This document shows, piece after piece, positions 18,097 to 27,900 of a stretch of 64,000 nucleotides of DNA. Both the position numbers and the translations under genes were made by a program. The stretch is from Tangfeifania diversioriginum (GTDB lineage Bacteria; Bacteroidota; Bacteroidia; Bacteroidales; Prolixibacteraceae): contig CAMCBW010000006.1 in NCBI GenBank assembly GCA_945873105.1, positions 1 to 64,000 of the forward strand, given 5' to 3'. The notes beneath the pieces are model-generated. The model made no database searches and was not told the DNA's origin. It saw nothing but the letters and a program-made list of their open reading frames with translations. The first letter of the stretch is position 1. Every line of letters begins with the position of its first letter.

Positions 18097-19127
18097 TAGA
18101 GGTGATTTTTTATCATGATAACGAATCCTGTGACCAGTATATTTACGATGGCCAGTGGCAACAGGGTTTTCCATCCCAGGCGCATCAGCTGATCGTAGCG
18201 GAATCTTGGCAAGGTCCAGCGTACCCACATAAAGAAGAAGACGAAGAACATGATTTTGGCAAAAAATACGAGCGATCCCAGGATGGTAAGGGCATTGTGG
18301 GATAGATTCAAATCGTCCATGAAAGGGAAGTTGTACCCGCCAAAAAAGAGGGTGGCAATCATGGCCGAGGAGATGAACATGTTGATGTATTCAGCAAAAA
18401 GATAAAAGCCAAGTTTCATACTGCTGTATTCGGTGTGGTATCCGCCAATAAGCTCTGTCTCACACTCCGGCAGATCAAAGGGTGACCTGTTGCATTCGGC
18501 AAATGCACAGATAATAAAAATCAGGAATCCAAAAGGCTGGTACCAAATGTTCCAGTTCATTCCATGCTGCTGATCCACAATATCCTTCAGACTTAAGGTC
18601 CCGCTCATCATGACGATGGCAATGATGGACATGCTCATGGCCAACTCGTAGCTGATCATCTGCGAAGCTGCCCTGACTGCTCCGATGAGGGCATATTTGT
18701 TGTTGGAAGCCCACCCTCCGATCATGATTCCGTAGACCCCAATGGAGAGAATGGCAAATACATACAAAACTCCCACATTGATGTCGGCAACCTGCAAACT
18801 GTATTCGGTTCCATTGATCAGGAGCGTATTCCCCCAGGGAATGACAGCACTGGTTAGGAGCGCTATCATCATCGTCAGGGAGGGACCAAGAATGTAGAGA
18901 AACTTGTCGGCTGACCCCGGCATAAACTCCTCCTTGAAAAAGAGTTTAAGTCCGTCGGCCAAAGGTTGAAATATCCCGCCAATACCTGCCCTGTTTGGTC
19001 CCAGACGATCCTGGAAATAGCCTGCAACCTTGCGCTCAATCAGGGTGGAGTACATGGCCACCAACAAACTGATCAACAAAATTACCGAAGCCAGAATAAG
19101 TTTATAGAGGATGTAATTGCCATCCAT
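18096..19127 (-). CDS. nuoH: NADH-quinone oxidoreductase subunit H
   Basis: 343 residues, eight-helix membrane subunit that forms the quinone cavity together with NuoB and NuoD. DRLGPNRAGIGGIFQPLADG, AFAECNRSPFDLPECETELI and GGYHTEYSSMKLGFYLFAEY are the classic blocks. The last base of its stop is shared with the nuoI start, and it begins three bases after the nuoG stop, indicating tight translational coupling. Confidence 0.97.
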   Translation of the reverse strand: MDGNYILYKLILASVILLISLLVAMYSTLIERKVAGYFQDRLGPNRAGIGGIFQPLADGLKLFFKEEFMPGSADKFLYILGPSLTMMIALLTSAVIPWGNTLLINGTEYSLQVADINVGVLYVFAILSIGVYGIMIGGWASNNKYALIGAVRAASQMISYELAMSMSIIAIVMMSGTLSLKDIVDQQHGMNWNIWYQPFGFLIFIICAFAECNRSPFDLPECETELIGGYHTEYSSMKLGFYLFAEYINMFISSAMIATLFFGGYNFPFMDDLNLSHNALTILGSLVFFAKIMFFVFFFMWVRWTLPRFRYDQLMRLGWKTLLPLAIVNILVTGFVIMIKNHL

Positions 19128-19130
19128 AAT

Positions 19131-20135
19131 TTAAGAATATAGTTCGTTATTAATCTCTTTGTCAAAATCTTCCATGCTCACTGTCCTGTTTTCCAAAGGC
19201 AGGATGACCGATGGATTCTTTGCCTTCAGGTAATGGTTCTGACTGATTACCGAAGCGCGCTGGATGTTCCGCGGTGATTCAATGGTCCAGTCTGTCAGCT
19301 CCTTTTTATCAAACCTGCATTCGTTGCAGATAAACTCCTCCACCTCGTCGAACTGATCTTTCCTGCCGGTTACCCGGTAGATCTCTTCTCCCCGCAGCCA
19401 GGCAGTTACCTTTCCGGAGCACTTGGAGCAGGAACGGCTTGCATTCATTGGTTTGAGAAACCACACCCTGTTTTTGAACCTGAAGCTCTTGTCGGTCAAT
19501 GCGCCTACCGGACAAACATCGATCATGTTGCCCGAAAAATCGTTGGTAATGTCGTTTTGAATATAGGTGGATATTTCGGCGACATCACCCCGGTAAAGAA
19601 TTCCGTGTGATCTCTTGTCTGTCAGCTGATTGGCTGTATATACACACCGGTAACACAGGATGCACCGGTTCATGTGCAACTGTATTTTATCCCCAATATC
19701 CACCACCTTGAAAGTTCTTTTTGCCTCTTCGAAGCGGGTACCCTCCCTGCCATTGTCGTAACTCAGATCCTGAAGTTGGCACTCCCCTGCCTGGTCACAA
19801 ACCGGACAATCCAGGGGATGGTTGATCAGCAGGAACTCAACAATTGCCTTGCGGGTATCCAGCACTTCCGGAGAGGTAATGTTCTGAACGACCATGCCAT
19901 CGGCAACAAGTGTCCTGCAGGATGCCACCAATTTAGGCATTGGACGGGGATCCCTGGCAGAGCCTTGCGCCACTTTAACCAGGCAGGTTCTGCATTTACC
20001 CCCGGATTCCTTCAATTTGGAATAATAACACATGGCAGGAGGAACTACCGCACCCCCGATCAAACGGGCTGCCTGTAGGATGGTTGTCCCCTCCTCTACC
20101 TCAATTGTGTGATTATCTATTGTTACCTTAAGCAT
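19131..20135 (-). CDS. nuoG: NADH-quinone oxidoreductase subunit G, short form without molybdopterin-fold domain
   Basis: 334 residues against roughly 700-900 in proteobacteria. The N-terminal part is complete: a 2Fe-2S domain (CYYSKLKESGGKCRTCLV), the His-containing motif HPLDCPVCDQAGECQLQD and the 4Fe-4S motif CILCYRCVYTANQ with DVCPVGAL. It then runs only into a short CSKCSGKVTAWLRG / FICNECRFDKK section and stops. The molybdopterin-oxidoreductase-like half is absent, and no fragment of it is visible before nuoH. Short NuoG proteins of this kind are, as far as I know, usual in Bacteroidota, so this is a lineage form rather than a truncation. Confidence 0.93.
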   Translation of the reverse strand: MLKVTIDNHTIEVEEGTTILQAARLIGGAVVPPAMCYYSKLKESGGKCRTCLVKVAQGSARDPRPMPKLVASCRTLVADGMVVQNITSPEVLDTRKAIVEFLLINHPLDCPVCDQAGECQLQDLSYDNGREGTRFEEAKRTFKVVDIGDKIQLHMNRCILCYRCVYTANQLTDKRSHGILYRGDVAEISTYIQNDITNDFSGNMIDVCPVGALTDKSFRFKNRVWFLKPMNASRSCSKCSGKVTAWLRGEEIYRVTGRKDQFDEVEEFICNECRFDKKELTDWTIESPRNIQRASVISQNHYLKAKNPSVILPLENRTVSMEDFDKEINNELYS

Positions 20136-20159
20136 CTCAATTGTATTGTAAATATTTTG

Positions 20160-20222
20160 TTGCCAAATCAGAAATTTTCGATTTTGGAATTTCGATTTTC
20201 GATTATGCTCCTCTAAACATTT
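20160..20222. repeat. A/T-rich word repeats in nuoF-nuoG junction
   Basis: Repeated ATTTTCGATT/GGAATTTCGATTTTCGATT-like words fill the 87-bp gap. A related word, TTTTCCAA, continues past the nuoF stop into its last codons. Confidence 0.5.
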
Positions 20223-21560
20223 TCAGCTTTCCACATTTTCCAATTTTCCAATTTCATTCCGGCCACATCTCTCCGGATGAAGCACATGCTCCTCAAACTC
20301 GTGTCTGAAGTGCCTGATCGCACTGGCAACGGGCCAGGCAGCCGCATCCCCCAGCGGACAGATGGTATTCCCTTCAATTTTTGAGGCAATACTTACCAGG
20401 AGGTCGATGTCTTTTTGCCGTCCATGCCCGTTTTCAATTCGGTGCAACACATTCTCCATCCAGCCGGTGCCTTCCCGGCAGGGGGAGCACTGTCCGCAGG
20501 ATTCGTGGTGGTAAAAGCGAGCCAGGTTCCAGGTATTTCGCACGATACAGGCATCTTCATCGTATACAATGAAACCGCCTGAGCCCAGCATGGTACCACT
20601 GACAAATCCACCTTCCGCAAGCGATTCGTAGGTCATCAAACGTTCGGCACCTGCAGCGGTCTGCAATATCAAATTGGCCGGCAGAATGGGCACTGAAGAG
20701 CCTCCGGCAATGACAGCCTTCAGCTCCTTGCCATTTTTGATGCCTCCGCAATATTTGGGATCGTAGAGGAATTCGCGGACACTCAATCCCAATTCTATTT
20801 CATAGACCCCGGGATTGTTGATATTTCCGCAAGCCGAGATCAACTTTGTACCGGTGCTTTTCCCCATTCCATACCTGGCAAACTCGCTTCCGCCATGGTT
20901 GACAATAAACCCAATGTTGGCCAGTGTCTCCACGTTATTCACGACAGTAGGGCATCCATAAAGCCCAACAACGGCCGGAAACGGAGGTTTGATGCGGGGA
21001 TTCCCCCTTTTACCCTCCAGCGATTCGATTAGCGCCGTCTCCTCGCCACAGATATAGGCACCTGCACCGGAGTGCACATGGATGTCAAGGTTGTAATTGC
21101 TCCCAAGGATGTTCTTACCCAGAAAGCCATGATCGTAGGCTTCCCGGATGGCCTCATTCAATATTCCGATGATGTACTTGTACTCTCCCCTGACATAGAT
21201 GTAACCGGTATTGGCTCCCAGTGCATAGCAGGAGCAGATCATCCCTTCAATCAGCAAATGCGGAATCTTTTCCATCAGGTAGCGGTCCTTGAAGGTTCCG
21301 GGTTCACTCTCGTCAGCATTGCAGATCAGGTAACGGGGCTTGTTCGATTTCCGGTCGATAAAACTCCACTTCATTCCTGCCGGAAATCCAGCACCACCGC
21401 GCCCCCTCAATCCTGACTCTTTCACCTCTTCCACCACTTCGTCCGGAGTCATATTCTTCAAGGCATGTTCTACCGACCGGTAGCCGCCCGTTGAGCGAAA
21501 TACCCCGAAGGTCCGAATGCCCGGAACATCCAAGTGTTTTAAAAGAATTTTTCTTTCCAT
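20223..21560 (-). CDS. nuoF: NADH-quinone oxidoreductase subunit F
   Basis: 445 residues, the NADH-oxidising subunit with FMN and cluster N3. GLRGRGGAGFPAGMKW and LICNADESEPGTFKDR bind FMN and NADH, GAYICGEETALIESLEG is the family block, and SCGQCSPCREGTGW with TICPLGDAAAWPV hold the 4Fe-4S cluster. Its start overlaps the end of nuoE by 22 bp. The last ten codons (EIGKLENVES) are written in the same TTTTCCAATT word that forms the adjoining intergenic repeat, so the C-terminal tip may be repeat-derived. Confidence 0.97.
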   Translation of the reverse strand: MERKILLKHLDVPGIRTFGVFRSTGGYRSVEHALKNMTPDEVVEEVKESGLRGRGGAGFPAGMKWSFIDRKSNKPRYLICNADESEPGTFKDRYLMEKIPHLLIEGMICSCYALGANTGYIYVRGEYKYIIGILNEAIREAYDHGFLGKNILGSNYNLDIHVHSGAGAYICGEETALIESLEGKRGNPRIKPPFPAVVGLYGCPTVVNNVETLANIGFIVNHGGSEFARYGMGKSTGTKLISACGNINNPGVYEIELGLSVREFLYDPKYCGGIKNGKELKAVIAGGSSVPILPANLILQTAAGAERLMTYESLAEGGFVSGTMLGSGGFIVYDEDACIVRNTWNLARFYHHESCGQCSPCREGTGWMENVLHRIENGHGRQKDIDLLVSIASKIEGNTICPLGDAAAWPVASAIRHFRHEFEEHVLHPERCGRNEIGKLENVES

Positions 21561-22120
21561 AATGACTTTTCGGACTTTGCTTCTTTCGCTTTTTTGGTCA
21601 GTTCATCCAAAATCTGATCTATTTTCTCAAAGGTGAGGTGTTCGTAAAATTCAGTGTTGATCTGCATCACCGGGGCCGAACCACAAGCCCCAAGACATTC
21701 TACTGCCTTCAGGGTGAACAGGCCATCGGTTGTCGTTTCTCCCTCTTTGACAGACAGTTTCTTCTCAAGGTAAGCCTGCATGGCCTCTCCTCCGCAAATG
21801 GCACATGGTCCGGTGCGACAGATCTCAATCACATGTTTTCCCACCGGATCAAGGTAGTACTGCGAATAGAAAGTAGCCACTTCATAGACCTCAATGGGCT
21901 GAATATTCAAAATTTTGGCTACATAGTCCATTACATCCACACTCAGATAGCCCTCAAATTCCTCCTGTGCAATATGCAACAAAGGCAACAGGGCCGACTT
22001 CTCCTTGCCTTTCGGATACCGGGAGATTATTTGCTCCACCTTTTGAAGTGAAGCCTCTGAAAAGCAAATCTCCTTGCCCTCCTTTTCGTGCAGTGGATGG
22101 TTTATTCTCTTGTCTAACAT
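21539..22120 (-). CDS. nuoE: NADH-quinone oxidoreductase subunit E
   Basis: 193 residues, thioredoxin-like 2Fe-2S subunit (cluster N1a). Ligands are in EICRTGPCAICGGE (C-x4-C) and VECLGACGSAPVMQI (C-x3-C). The N-terminal helical bundle YPKGKEKSALLPLLHIAQEE is also typical. It overlaps nuoF by 22 bp. The stretch up to nuoD is a 7-bp tandem array. Confidence 0.96.
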   Translation of the reverse strand: MLDKRINHPLHEKEGKEICFSEASLQKVEQIISRYPKGKEKSALLPLLHIAQEEFEGYLSVDVMDYVAKILNIQPIEVYEVATFYSQYYLDPVGKHVIEICRTGPCAICGGEAMQAYLEKKLSVKEGETTTDGLFTLKAVECLGACGSAPVMQINTEFYEHLTFEKIDQILDELTKKAKEAKSEKSLWKEKFF

Positions 22121-22125
22121 TCTTA

Positions 22126-22160
22126 CTTTATCCTTTATCCTTTATCCTTTAACCTTCATC
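22126..22160. repeat. 7-bp tandem array in nuoD-nuoE junction
   Basis: CTTTATC three times, then CTTTAAC and CTTCATC, in exact 7-bp register, ending a few bases before the nuoD stop codon. Confidence 0.8.
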
Positions 22161-22165
22161 CTTCT

Positions 22166-23380
22166 CTAAGCATCCAACTCCCCTGCAATGACATTCATGC
22201 TACTCATGGTAAGAATGGCATCCGACAGGAATGATCCCCTGACCATTTCAGGGAATGCCTGGTAGTAAACAAAGCAGGGACGCCGGAAGTGAAGCCGGTA
22301 GGGAGTCCTTCCTCCGTCACTGACCAGGTAGAAGCCAAGTTCGCCATTGCCGCCTTCCACCGAATGGTACACCTCTCCTACCGGAATATTCACCTCTCCC
22401 ATGACAATTTTAAAGTGCCAGATCAGTGACTCCATTTTACTGTAGACATCTTCCTTGTCAGGCAGGTAAAACTCCGGCACATCCATGTGGAAGTTTCCTT
22501 CCGGTAAATTCTCCAATGCATTCTTCACCAGCTTGATACTCTGCCAGATCTCCTCCTGCCGCACACAAAACCGGTCGTAGGTATCACCCTGGGTCCCAAT
22601 CGGGATGGTGAAATCAAAATCGCTGTAAGAACTGTAGGGTTTCATGACGCGTACATCGTAGTCAACGCCGGCAGCACGCAAACAAGGACCCGTAAAACCA
22701 TAATTCAGTGCCCTTTCTGCAGATATTCCCCCAACATTGATGGTCCGGTCCATGAAGATCCTGTTCCGCAGCAGAAGGCTCTCGAATTGACGGATCACTT
22801 TGGGAAGATGGTCGATGAAATCCCTGATTTTTTGAATGACAGAAGGGGTGAAATCACGTTCGAACCCGCCGATTCTTCCCAGGTTGGTGGTAAGACGTGC
22901 GCCGCAGATCTCTTCATAGATCTCATAAATTTTCTCCCTTTCCTGAAAAACATAAACGAATCCGGTGAGGGCTCCACTGTCGACGCCAATGACGCTGTTG
23001 CAAATCAAATGATCAGAAATTCTTGCGAGCTCCATGATGATGATCCGCATGTAATCGATCCGCTTGTTGGTCTCGACGCCAATCAATTTTTCAACGGTCG
23101 TTTGCCAGCCAATGTTGTTGATGGGAGAAGAACAGTAGTTCATCCGGTCGGTCAGGGTGGTAATCTGGTAAAAAGCCCTTCTTTCTGCCAGCTTTTCAAA
23201 GGCCCGGTGAATGTAACCAATGGTCTGTTCGGTATCCACGATGGTCTCGCCGTTCATTGTCAGAATGTTCTGGAAAATACCATGCGTGGCAGGGTGCGTC
23301 GGACCCAGGTTCAACGTACTGAAGTTTTTGTCGTAGTCTTCAGGTCTGACTAATATATGTTCTCTTTCGTGTTGCTCCAT
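22166..23380 (-). CDS. nuoD: NADH-quinone oxidoreductase subunit D
   Basis: 404 residues, the 49-kDa-type subunit forming the quinone-binding pocket; a relative of [NiFe]-hydrogenase large subunits. NLGPTHPATHGIFQN contains the quinone-site histidines, and GYIHRAFEKLAE, RIGGFERDFTP and VEGGNGELGFYLVSDG are the other conserved blocks. It is separate from NuoC here (no NuoCD fusion), with six bases between them. Confidence 0.97.
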   Translation of the reverse strand: MEQHEREHILVRPEDYDKNFSTLNLGPTHPATHGIFQNILTMNGETIVDTEQTIGYIHRAFEKLAERRAFYQITTLTDRMNYCSSPINNIGWQTTVEKLIGVETNKRIDYMRIIIMELARISDHLICNSVIGVDSGALTGFVYVFQEREKIYEIYEEICGARLTTNLGRIGGFERDFTPSVIQKIRDFIDHLPKVIRQFESLLLRNRIFMDRTINVGGISAERALNYGFTGPCLRAAGVDYDVRVMKPYSSYSDFDFTIPIGTQGDTYDRFCVRQEEIWQSIKLVKNALENLPEGNFHMDVPEFYLPDKEDVYSKMESLIWHFKIVMGEVNIPVGEVYHSVEGGNGELGFYLVSDGGRTPYRLHFRRPCFVYYQAFPEMVRGSFLSDAILTMSSMNVIAGELDA

Positions 23381-23386
23381 AATAGA

Positions 23387-23875
23387 CTATCTGCCAAAAA
23401 AACGATCATCCTTGTCTCCCCTTGTTTGATCCTCTAGCGGATACTCTTTGCGAAGAGGGAAATAATCGAGGTATTCCACATTCAATATCCGAACCAAATT
23501 CGGATGGTTGACGAATTGTATCCCAAAGAAATCATAGGTCTCACGCTCCATCCAGTTAGCCGCCGCAAAGAGGCCAGTAAGTGAGGCAATTTCCGGTTCT
23601 GATACGGAGGTAAAAGTCTTCACACGGATCCGCGTATTGGTTTTAAAATTGTGCAGATGGTATACAACGCCCAGCGCCAATTCCCGGTCGGGATAGTGTA
23701 TCCCGCACAGATCCGTCAGAAACTGGTAACCCATCTCCTCCTTCAAAAATTCAACAACTTCAACAATTGCATCCTTTTTGACAACAATGGTGTAAATATC
23801 AGACGAATCGTCCGTGGTAACCACCTCCGGCTGAAATTTCCCAAGCAGACTACTTTGTAACGAAGGTTGCTCCAT
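23387..23875 (-). CDS. nuoC: NADH-quinone oxidoreductase subunit C
   Basis: 162 residues, 30-kDa-type subunit of the connecting module. FLTDLCGIHYPDRELALGVVYHLHNF, shown in part, and ANWMERETYDFFGIQFVNHP followed by DYFPLRKEYPL are the family signature. It starts three bases after the nuoB stop. Confidence 0.95.
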   Translation of the reverse strand: MEQPSLQSSLLGKFQPEVVTTDDSSDIYTIVVKKDAIVEVVEFLKEEMGYQFLTDLCGIHYPDRELALGVVYHLHNFKTNTRIRVKTFTSVSEPEIASLTGLFAAANWMERETYDFFGIQFVNHPNLVRILNVEYLDYFPLRKEYPLEDQTRGDKDDRFFGR

Positions 23876-23878
23876 GTG

Positions 23879-24421
23879 TTATTTTATTCCATATTTTTCG
23901 AGAAGCTCCCGGTATTCAGGCGAGTATCTTCTTCTAAGTGATTCATTTCCTACCAATTCCTGGATCTTCATGAATCCATCCAGGATCTGTTCCGGGCGTG
24001 GCGGACAACCTGGCACATAAACATCTACGGGTACCACACGGTCGATCCCCTGAAGTACACTGTAGGTATCAAAAATGCCACCGCTGGAGGCACAGGCACC
24101 GACGGCCAGTACCCACCGCGGTTCAGCCATCTGTTCATAAACCTGGTTCACAATGGGGCCCATTTTCTTCGCGATGGTGCCCATCACCATTAACAGATCC
24201 GCCTGTCGTGGCGAAAAGCTCAAACGTTCTGAGCCAAATCTGGCCAGATCATAATTGGCACCCATGGTTGCCATGAATTCAATTCCACAGCAGGAAGTGG
24301 CAAAGGGCAAAGGCCAAATTGAATTTTTGCGAGCCAATCCAACCACTTTGTCAAGTGAGGTTGCAAAAAAGCCGGGAGCGGCATATCCTTCAGGCGGTTC
24401 TACCAGGTTATATTGAGACAT
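23879..24421 (-). CDS. nuoB: NADH-quinone oxidoreductase subunit B
   Basis: 180 residues, carrying the terminal cluster N2 that hands electrons to quinone. Ligands are in ATSCCGIEFMA (the unusual adjacent Cys pair), VGACASSGGIFD and VPGCPPRPEQIL. SPRQADLLMVMGTIAKKMGP is also conserved. Confidence 0.97.
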   Translation of the reverse strand: MSQYNLVEPPEGYAAPGFFATSLDKVVGLARKNSIWPLPFATSCCGIEFMATMGANYDLARFGSERLSFSPRQADLLMVMGTIAKKMGPIVNQVYEQMAEPRWVLAVGACASSGGIFDTYSVLQGIDRVVPVDVYVPGCPPRPEQILDGFMKIQELVGNESLRRRYSPEYRELLEKYGIK

Positions 24422-24441
24422 TTCAAATCGTTAAAAGTTTG

Positions 24442-24834
24442 TTATTCGTCATTGTTCCACTCCAGTGCTCCCTTTTCATAAATGTAATAAAACCCAAAAA
24501 GAAGCAGGGCAACAAAGAGCAGCATGGCAAAAAATTCGCGCCACTCCATCTCTAAAAAGTTGATGGCCCAGGGATAGAAAAAGATGATCTCCACATCAAA
24601 AAGAACAAACAGGATGGCCACCAAAAAATATTTTACGGAAAATGGAAATCGGGCATTACCCTGAACTTCAATGCCGCACTCAAAATTTTCGTCCTTTCTG
24701 AGCGACCGGATTCTCTTTCTTTTGCTCGAAATAAAATGGGTAGCAAACATCGTAAGGGCCACAAAACCGAAGGCTACCAGCGACTGGACCAGAATCGGAA
24801 CGTAATCTGCAGGTATATAAATCTTATCTGTCAT
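24442..24834 (-). CDS. nuoA: NADH-quinone oxidoreductase subunit A
   Basis: 130 residues with three transmembrane helices. ENFECGIEVQGNARFPFSVKYF and ILFVLFDVEIIFFYPWA are the family motifs. The ATG at 24834 (MTDKIYIPADY) is the start; a frame extending upstream begins only at a TTG. It is the first gene of the operon, so the promoter should lie in 24835-24950, where I see no clean -33/-7 pair. Confidence 0.95.
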   Translation of the reverse strand: MTDKIYIPADYVPILVQSLVAFGFVALTMFATHFISSKRKRIRSLRKDENFECGIEVQGNARFPFSVKYFLVAILFVLFDVEIIFFYPWAINFLEMEWREFFAMLLFVALLLFGFYYIYEKGALEWNNDE

Positions 24835-24950
24835 GCAATTGTAGTTGTAAGTGCAATATAGCACAATCTTCCCAACCAACGAAGGTTTAAACTAAGCTCA
24901 ACCTTACAAAAATCTAATAATTCTTACGAAAAGCAGTCGAAATGGTTCTA

Positions 24951-27900
24951 CTATTGTGAAGATAATCTCTTCAATTGTTGCTTGGGATACTCTTCATTGG
25001 GCTTGAGTGAAATAGCCTTTTGATAATAGAAACGGGCTATCGCGATATTCTTTTGTGCAACCGCTTCATCTGCCTTTTTGATGGCATCAAAATACTGTGC
25101 CTCGGTTCCATTTACATCCGTACTAGCGATTAACTGATTCACCAGTAAAAGCTGACTTTTTGGATAGCTTTCCCACGGAAGTATGCCGATCGCTCTTTCG
25201 TAATAAAACTTGGATGAACTGTATTTCTTGGCCTCCAGATCTGCATCTGCATTTTTAACAAGGGCAGCATATTCCTGCATCCTTTCAGCAGTTATATTGC
25301 CATCAATCATTTTCTTGCAATTATCAATCCTATCGATGGCATACTTGTCGGACGCCTTGAATTTCAAAGCCTCCTGGTAGTAGAAGATGGCGACAGTCCA
25401 CAAAGATTTGGAAAAATTTGCGTCGCCTGCCTCAATATTCTTCAAGTAACTTCCCTCACCCTGAAGTTTACGTTGCTCCTCTGCCTGTTTTTGGGCAAGC
25501 AGTCTTTCTGCAGCTTGTTTCTCCAACAATGCATCAATCTCTGCAATCTTTTCACTCGGGTATTTTTCAAGGTCAGAAATTCGAATGGCGTCGTTGTAAA
25601 GAGCCTTTGCTTCGGTAAGTGAATTGGCAGCAAAGCGTTGATCAGCCCTCAGAATGGTCTCCTTGTATCTTTTCTGCTTCTCCAGCAGCAACCGCTGTTC
25701 CGCCTCGACTCTTTGTTTTTCAGCATTAAACTGGGCCAGTAACTTCTCTGCATCCCTCAACTTTGAAACAGCAACCGGATCAGCTACTTTGATCCGCAAT
25801 GCATCCTTGAAACTAACGATGGCTTCCGGATATTTTTTACCATTGACATGGCCATCCCCTTCTGCAAGAAATCGATTGAATTCAGACTCCAGCTTTTCCT
25901 TCTCAGCAATTTGCCTGGCCAGTAACAGCTCTGCATTGGCAAGTTTTGAGGTAGCGGTAGGATCTCCTACCTTAATTTCAAGTGCACGCTTGAAATTAGC
26001 AATGGCATCTGGGTATTTCTGCTTGAAGACATTGCCCTCACCTGCCGCCATGAGGTGCATATACTCCGTTTCCTGCTTGGCTTTTTCGGCATTCATTCTG
26101 GCAAGCAGCTGTTCAGCTTCACTTAACTTACCCAAAGCGACAACATTTCCCGGTTTCAATTTTAGTGCATCCTTAAAATTCAGAATTCCTTCAGGATACT
26201 TCTGGTTGGACACCTCTCTATCTCCTGCCGCCAGGAAGCGCTCAAATTCCTCTTCCAGCTTTGCTTTGTCAGCATTCACTTTTGCAAGCAATTGTTCGGC
26301 ATTGGCCAGTTTGGCCGAAGCATCTTTTTCACCTGCCTTGATTGCAAGGGCACTTTTAAAATTCCCAATGGCTTCCACATATTTTTTGGCTGCCACCTCT
26401 GCATCGCCTGCGGTCAGCAACCTGTTGAACTCAGCCTCCTGTTTCGCCTTATCTGCATTTACCCTGGCAAGCAGCAGCTCAGCCTCATTCAATTTCCGCA
26501 ATGCTACAGCATCTCCGGGTTTAATGGTCAGCGCATTCTTGAAGTTGGCAATCCCTTCCGGGTACTTTTGATTGAAGACTTCCTTGTCACCCTCGGCCAG
26601 CAGCCGTTCAAACTCAGCCTCCTGTTTCGCCTTGTCTGCGTTCAATTTTGCCAGCAGTTGTTCTGCATTGGCCAATTTGTCGGTGGCTGTTTTCTCACCT
26701 GCTTTAATGGCAAGGGCGCTCTTGAAATTCCCAATGGCCTCCACATATTTTTTGGCTGCCACATCATCATCCCCTGCCTTCAGCAACCTGCTGAATTCGG
26801 CCTCCTGTCTTGCCTTATCAGCGTTTACTTTGGCAAGCATCTGCTCGGCATCATTCAGTTTAGCCACAGCCACCGAATTTCCCGGTTTAATTTTGAGGGC
26901 ATCCTTGAAATTGGTGATCGCTTCAGGGTATTTTTTATTGAAAACTTCCTTGTCACCTTCTGCCAGCAGACGTTCAAATTCGGCCTCTTGTTTTGCCTTG
27001 TCTGCGTTCAGATTTGCCAGCAGTTGTTCTGCATTGGCCAATTTGGCGGTGGCAGTTTTTTCACCCACTTTTATGGCAAGGGCACCCTTGAAATTTCCGA
27101 TGGCTTCCACATATCGTTTGGCCGATACCTCTGCATCGCCTGCAGCCAACAACCTGTTGAATTCCACCTCAAGTCTTTCCTTGTCGGCGATTGCTTTGGC
27201 CAAAAGTTGCTCCGCCCGTTTTATTTTATCGGTAGCTACGCTATTTCCGGGTTTAATGGTCAGGGCATTTTTAAATAGCTGGATTCCTTCTGCATATTTT
27301 TGATTGATCACCTCTTGGTCTCCATCCGCCAGCAAACGTTCGAATTCTGACTCCAACTTAACCTTTTCGGCATTCAGTTTTGCCAACAATTGTTCAGCAT
27401 TTGCCAATTTTGAGGTGGCAGTCTGATCCCCTGGTCTGATACCAAGCGCTCCTTTGAAACTAACGATTGCTTCTGCATATTTTTGTGCTGCAACATTTTC
27501 ATCTCCTGCTACCAGAAGACGGTTGAATTCTGCCTCCAACCTTGCCTTGTCGGCATTCATCCTGGCCAAAAGCTGCTCAGCATTGGCGAGTTTCTGTGCC
27601 GCTGTTTTGTCTTCCGACTTTATTTCCAGCGCTCCCTTGAAGCTGGATATGGCATCGGTGTATTTTTGAACGGAGACAGCAGAATCACCTGATTTCAGCA
27701 ATCGGTTAAAATAGGCTTCCAATTTTGCTTTGGCACTCATGGCCTGGGCCAGTAACTTTTCAGCATTGGCCAATTTGGTAGTGGCATCTACATTGCCCGG
27801 CTTCAACTTGAGTGCTCCGTTGAAATTCCCAATGGCATCTTCGTACTTCATCTGAACCACATTGCCATCCCCCGCACTGATCAGGCTGTTGAACCTGGTC

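Noticed and set aside
19131-20135. Truncated or frameshifted nuoG
   Set aside because: No remnant of the missing half lies downstream and nuoH starts three bases after the stop; short NuoG is, to my knowledge, normal in this phylum.
25654-27669. Long plus-strand frames (up to 328 codons) opposite the repeat protein
   Set aside because: They mirror the 183-bp coding repeat on the other strand; the translated sequences are low-complexity shadows with no start context or family match.
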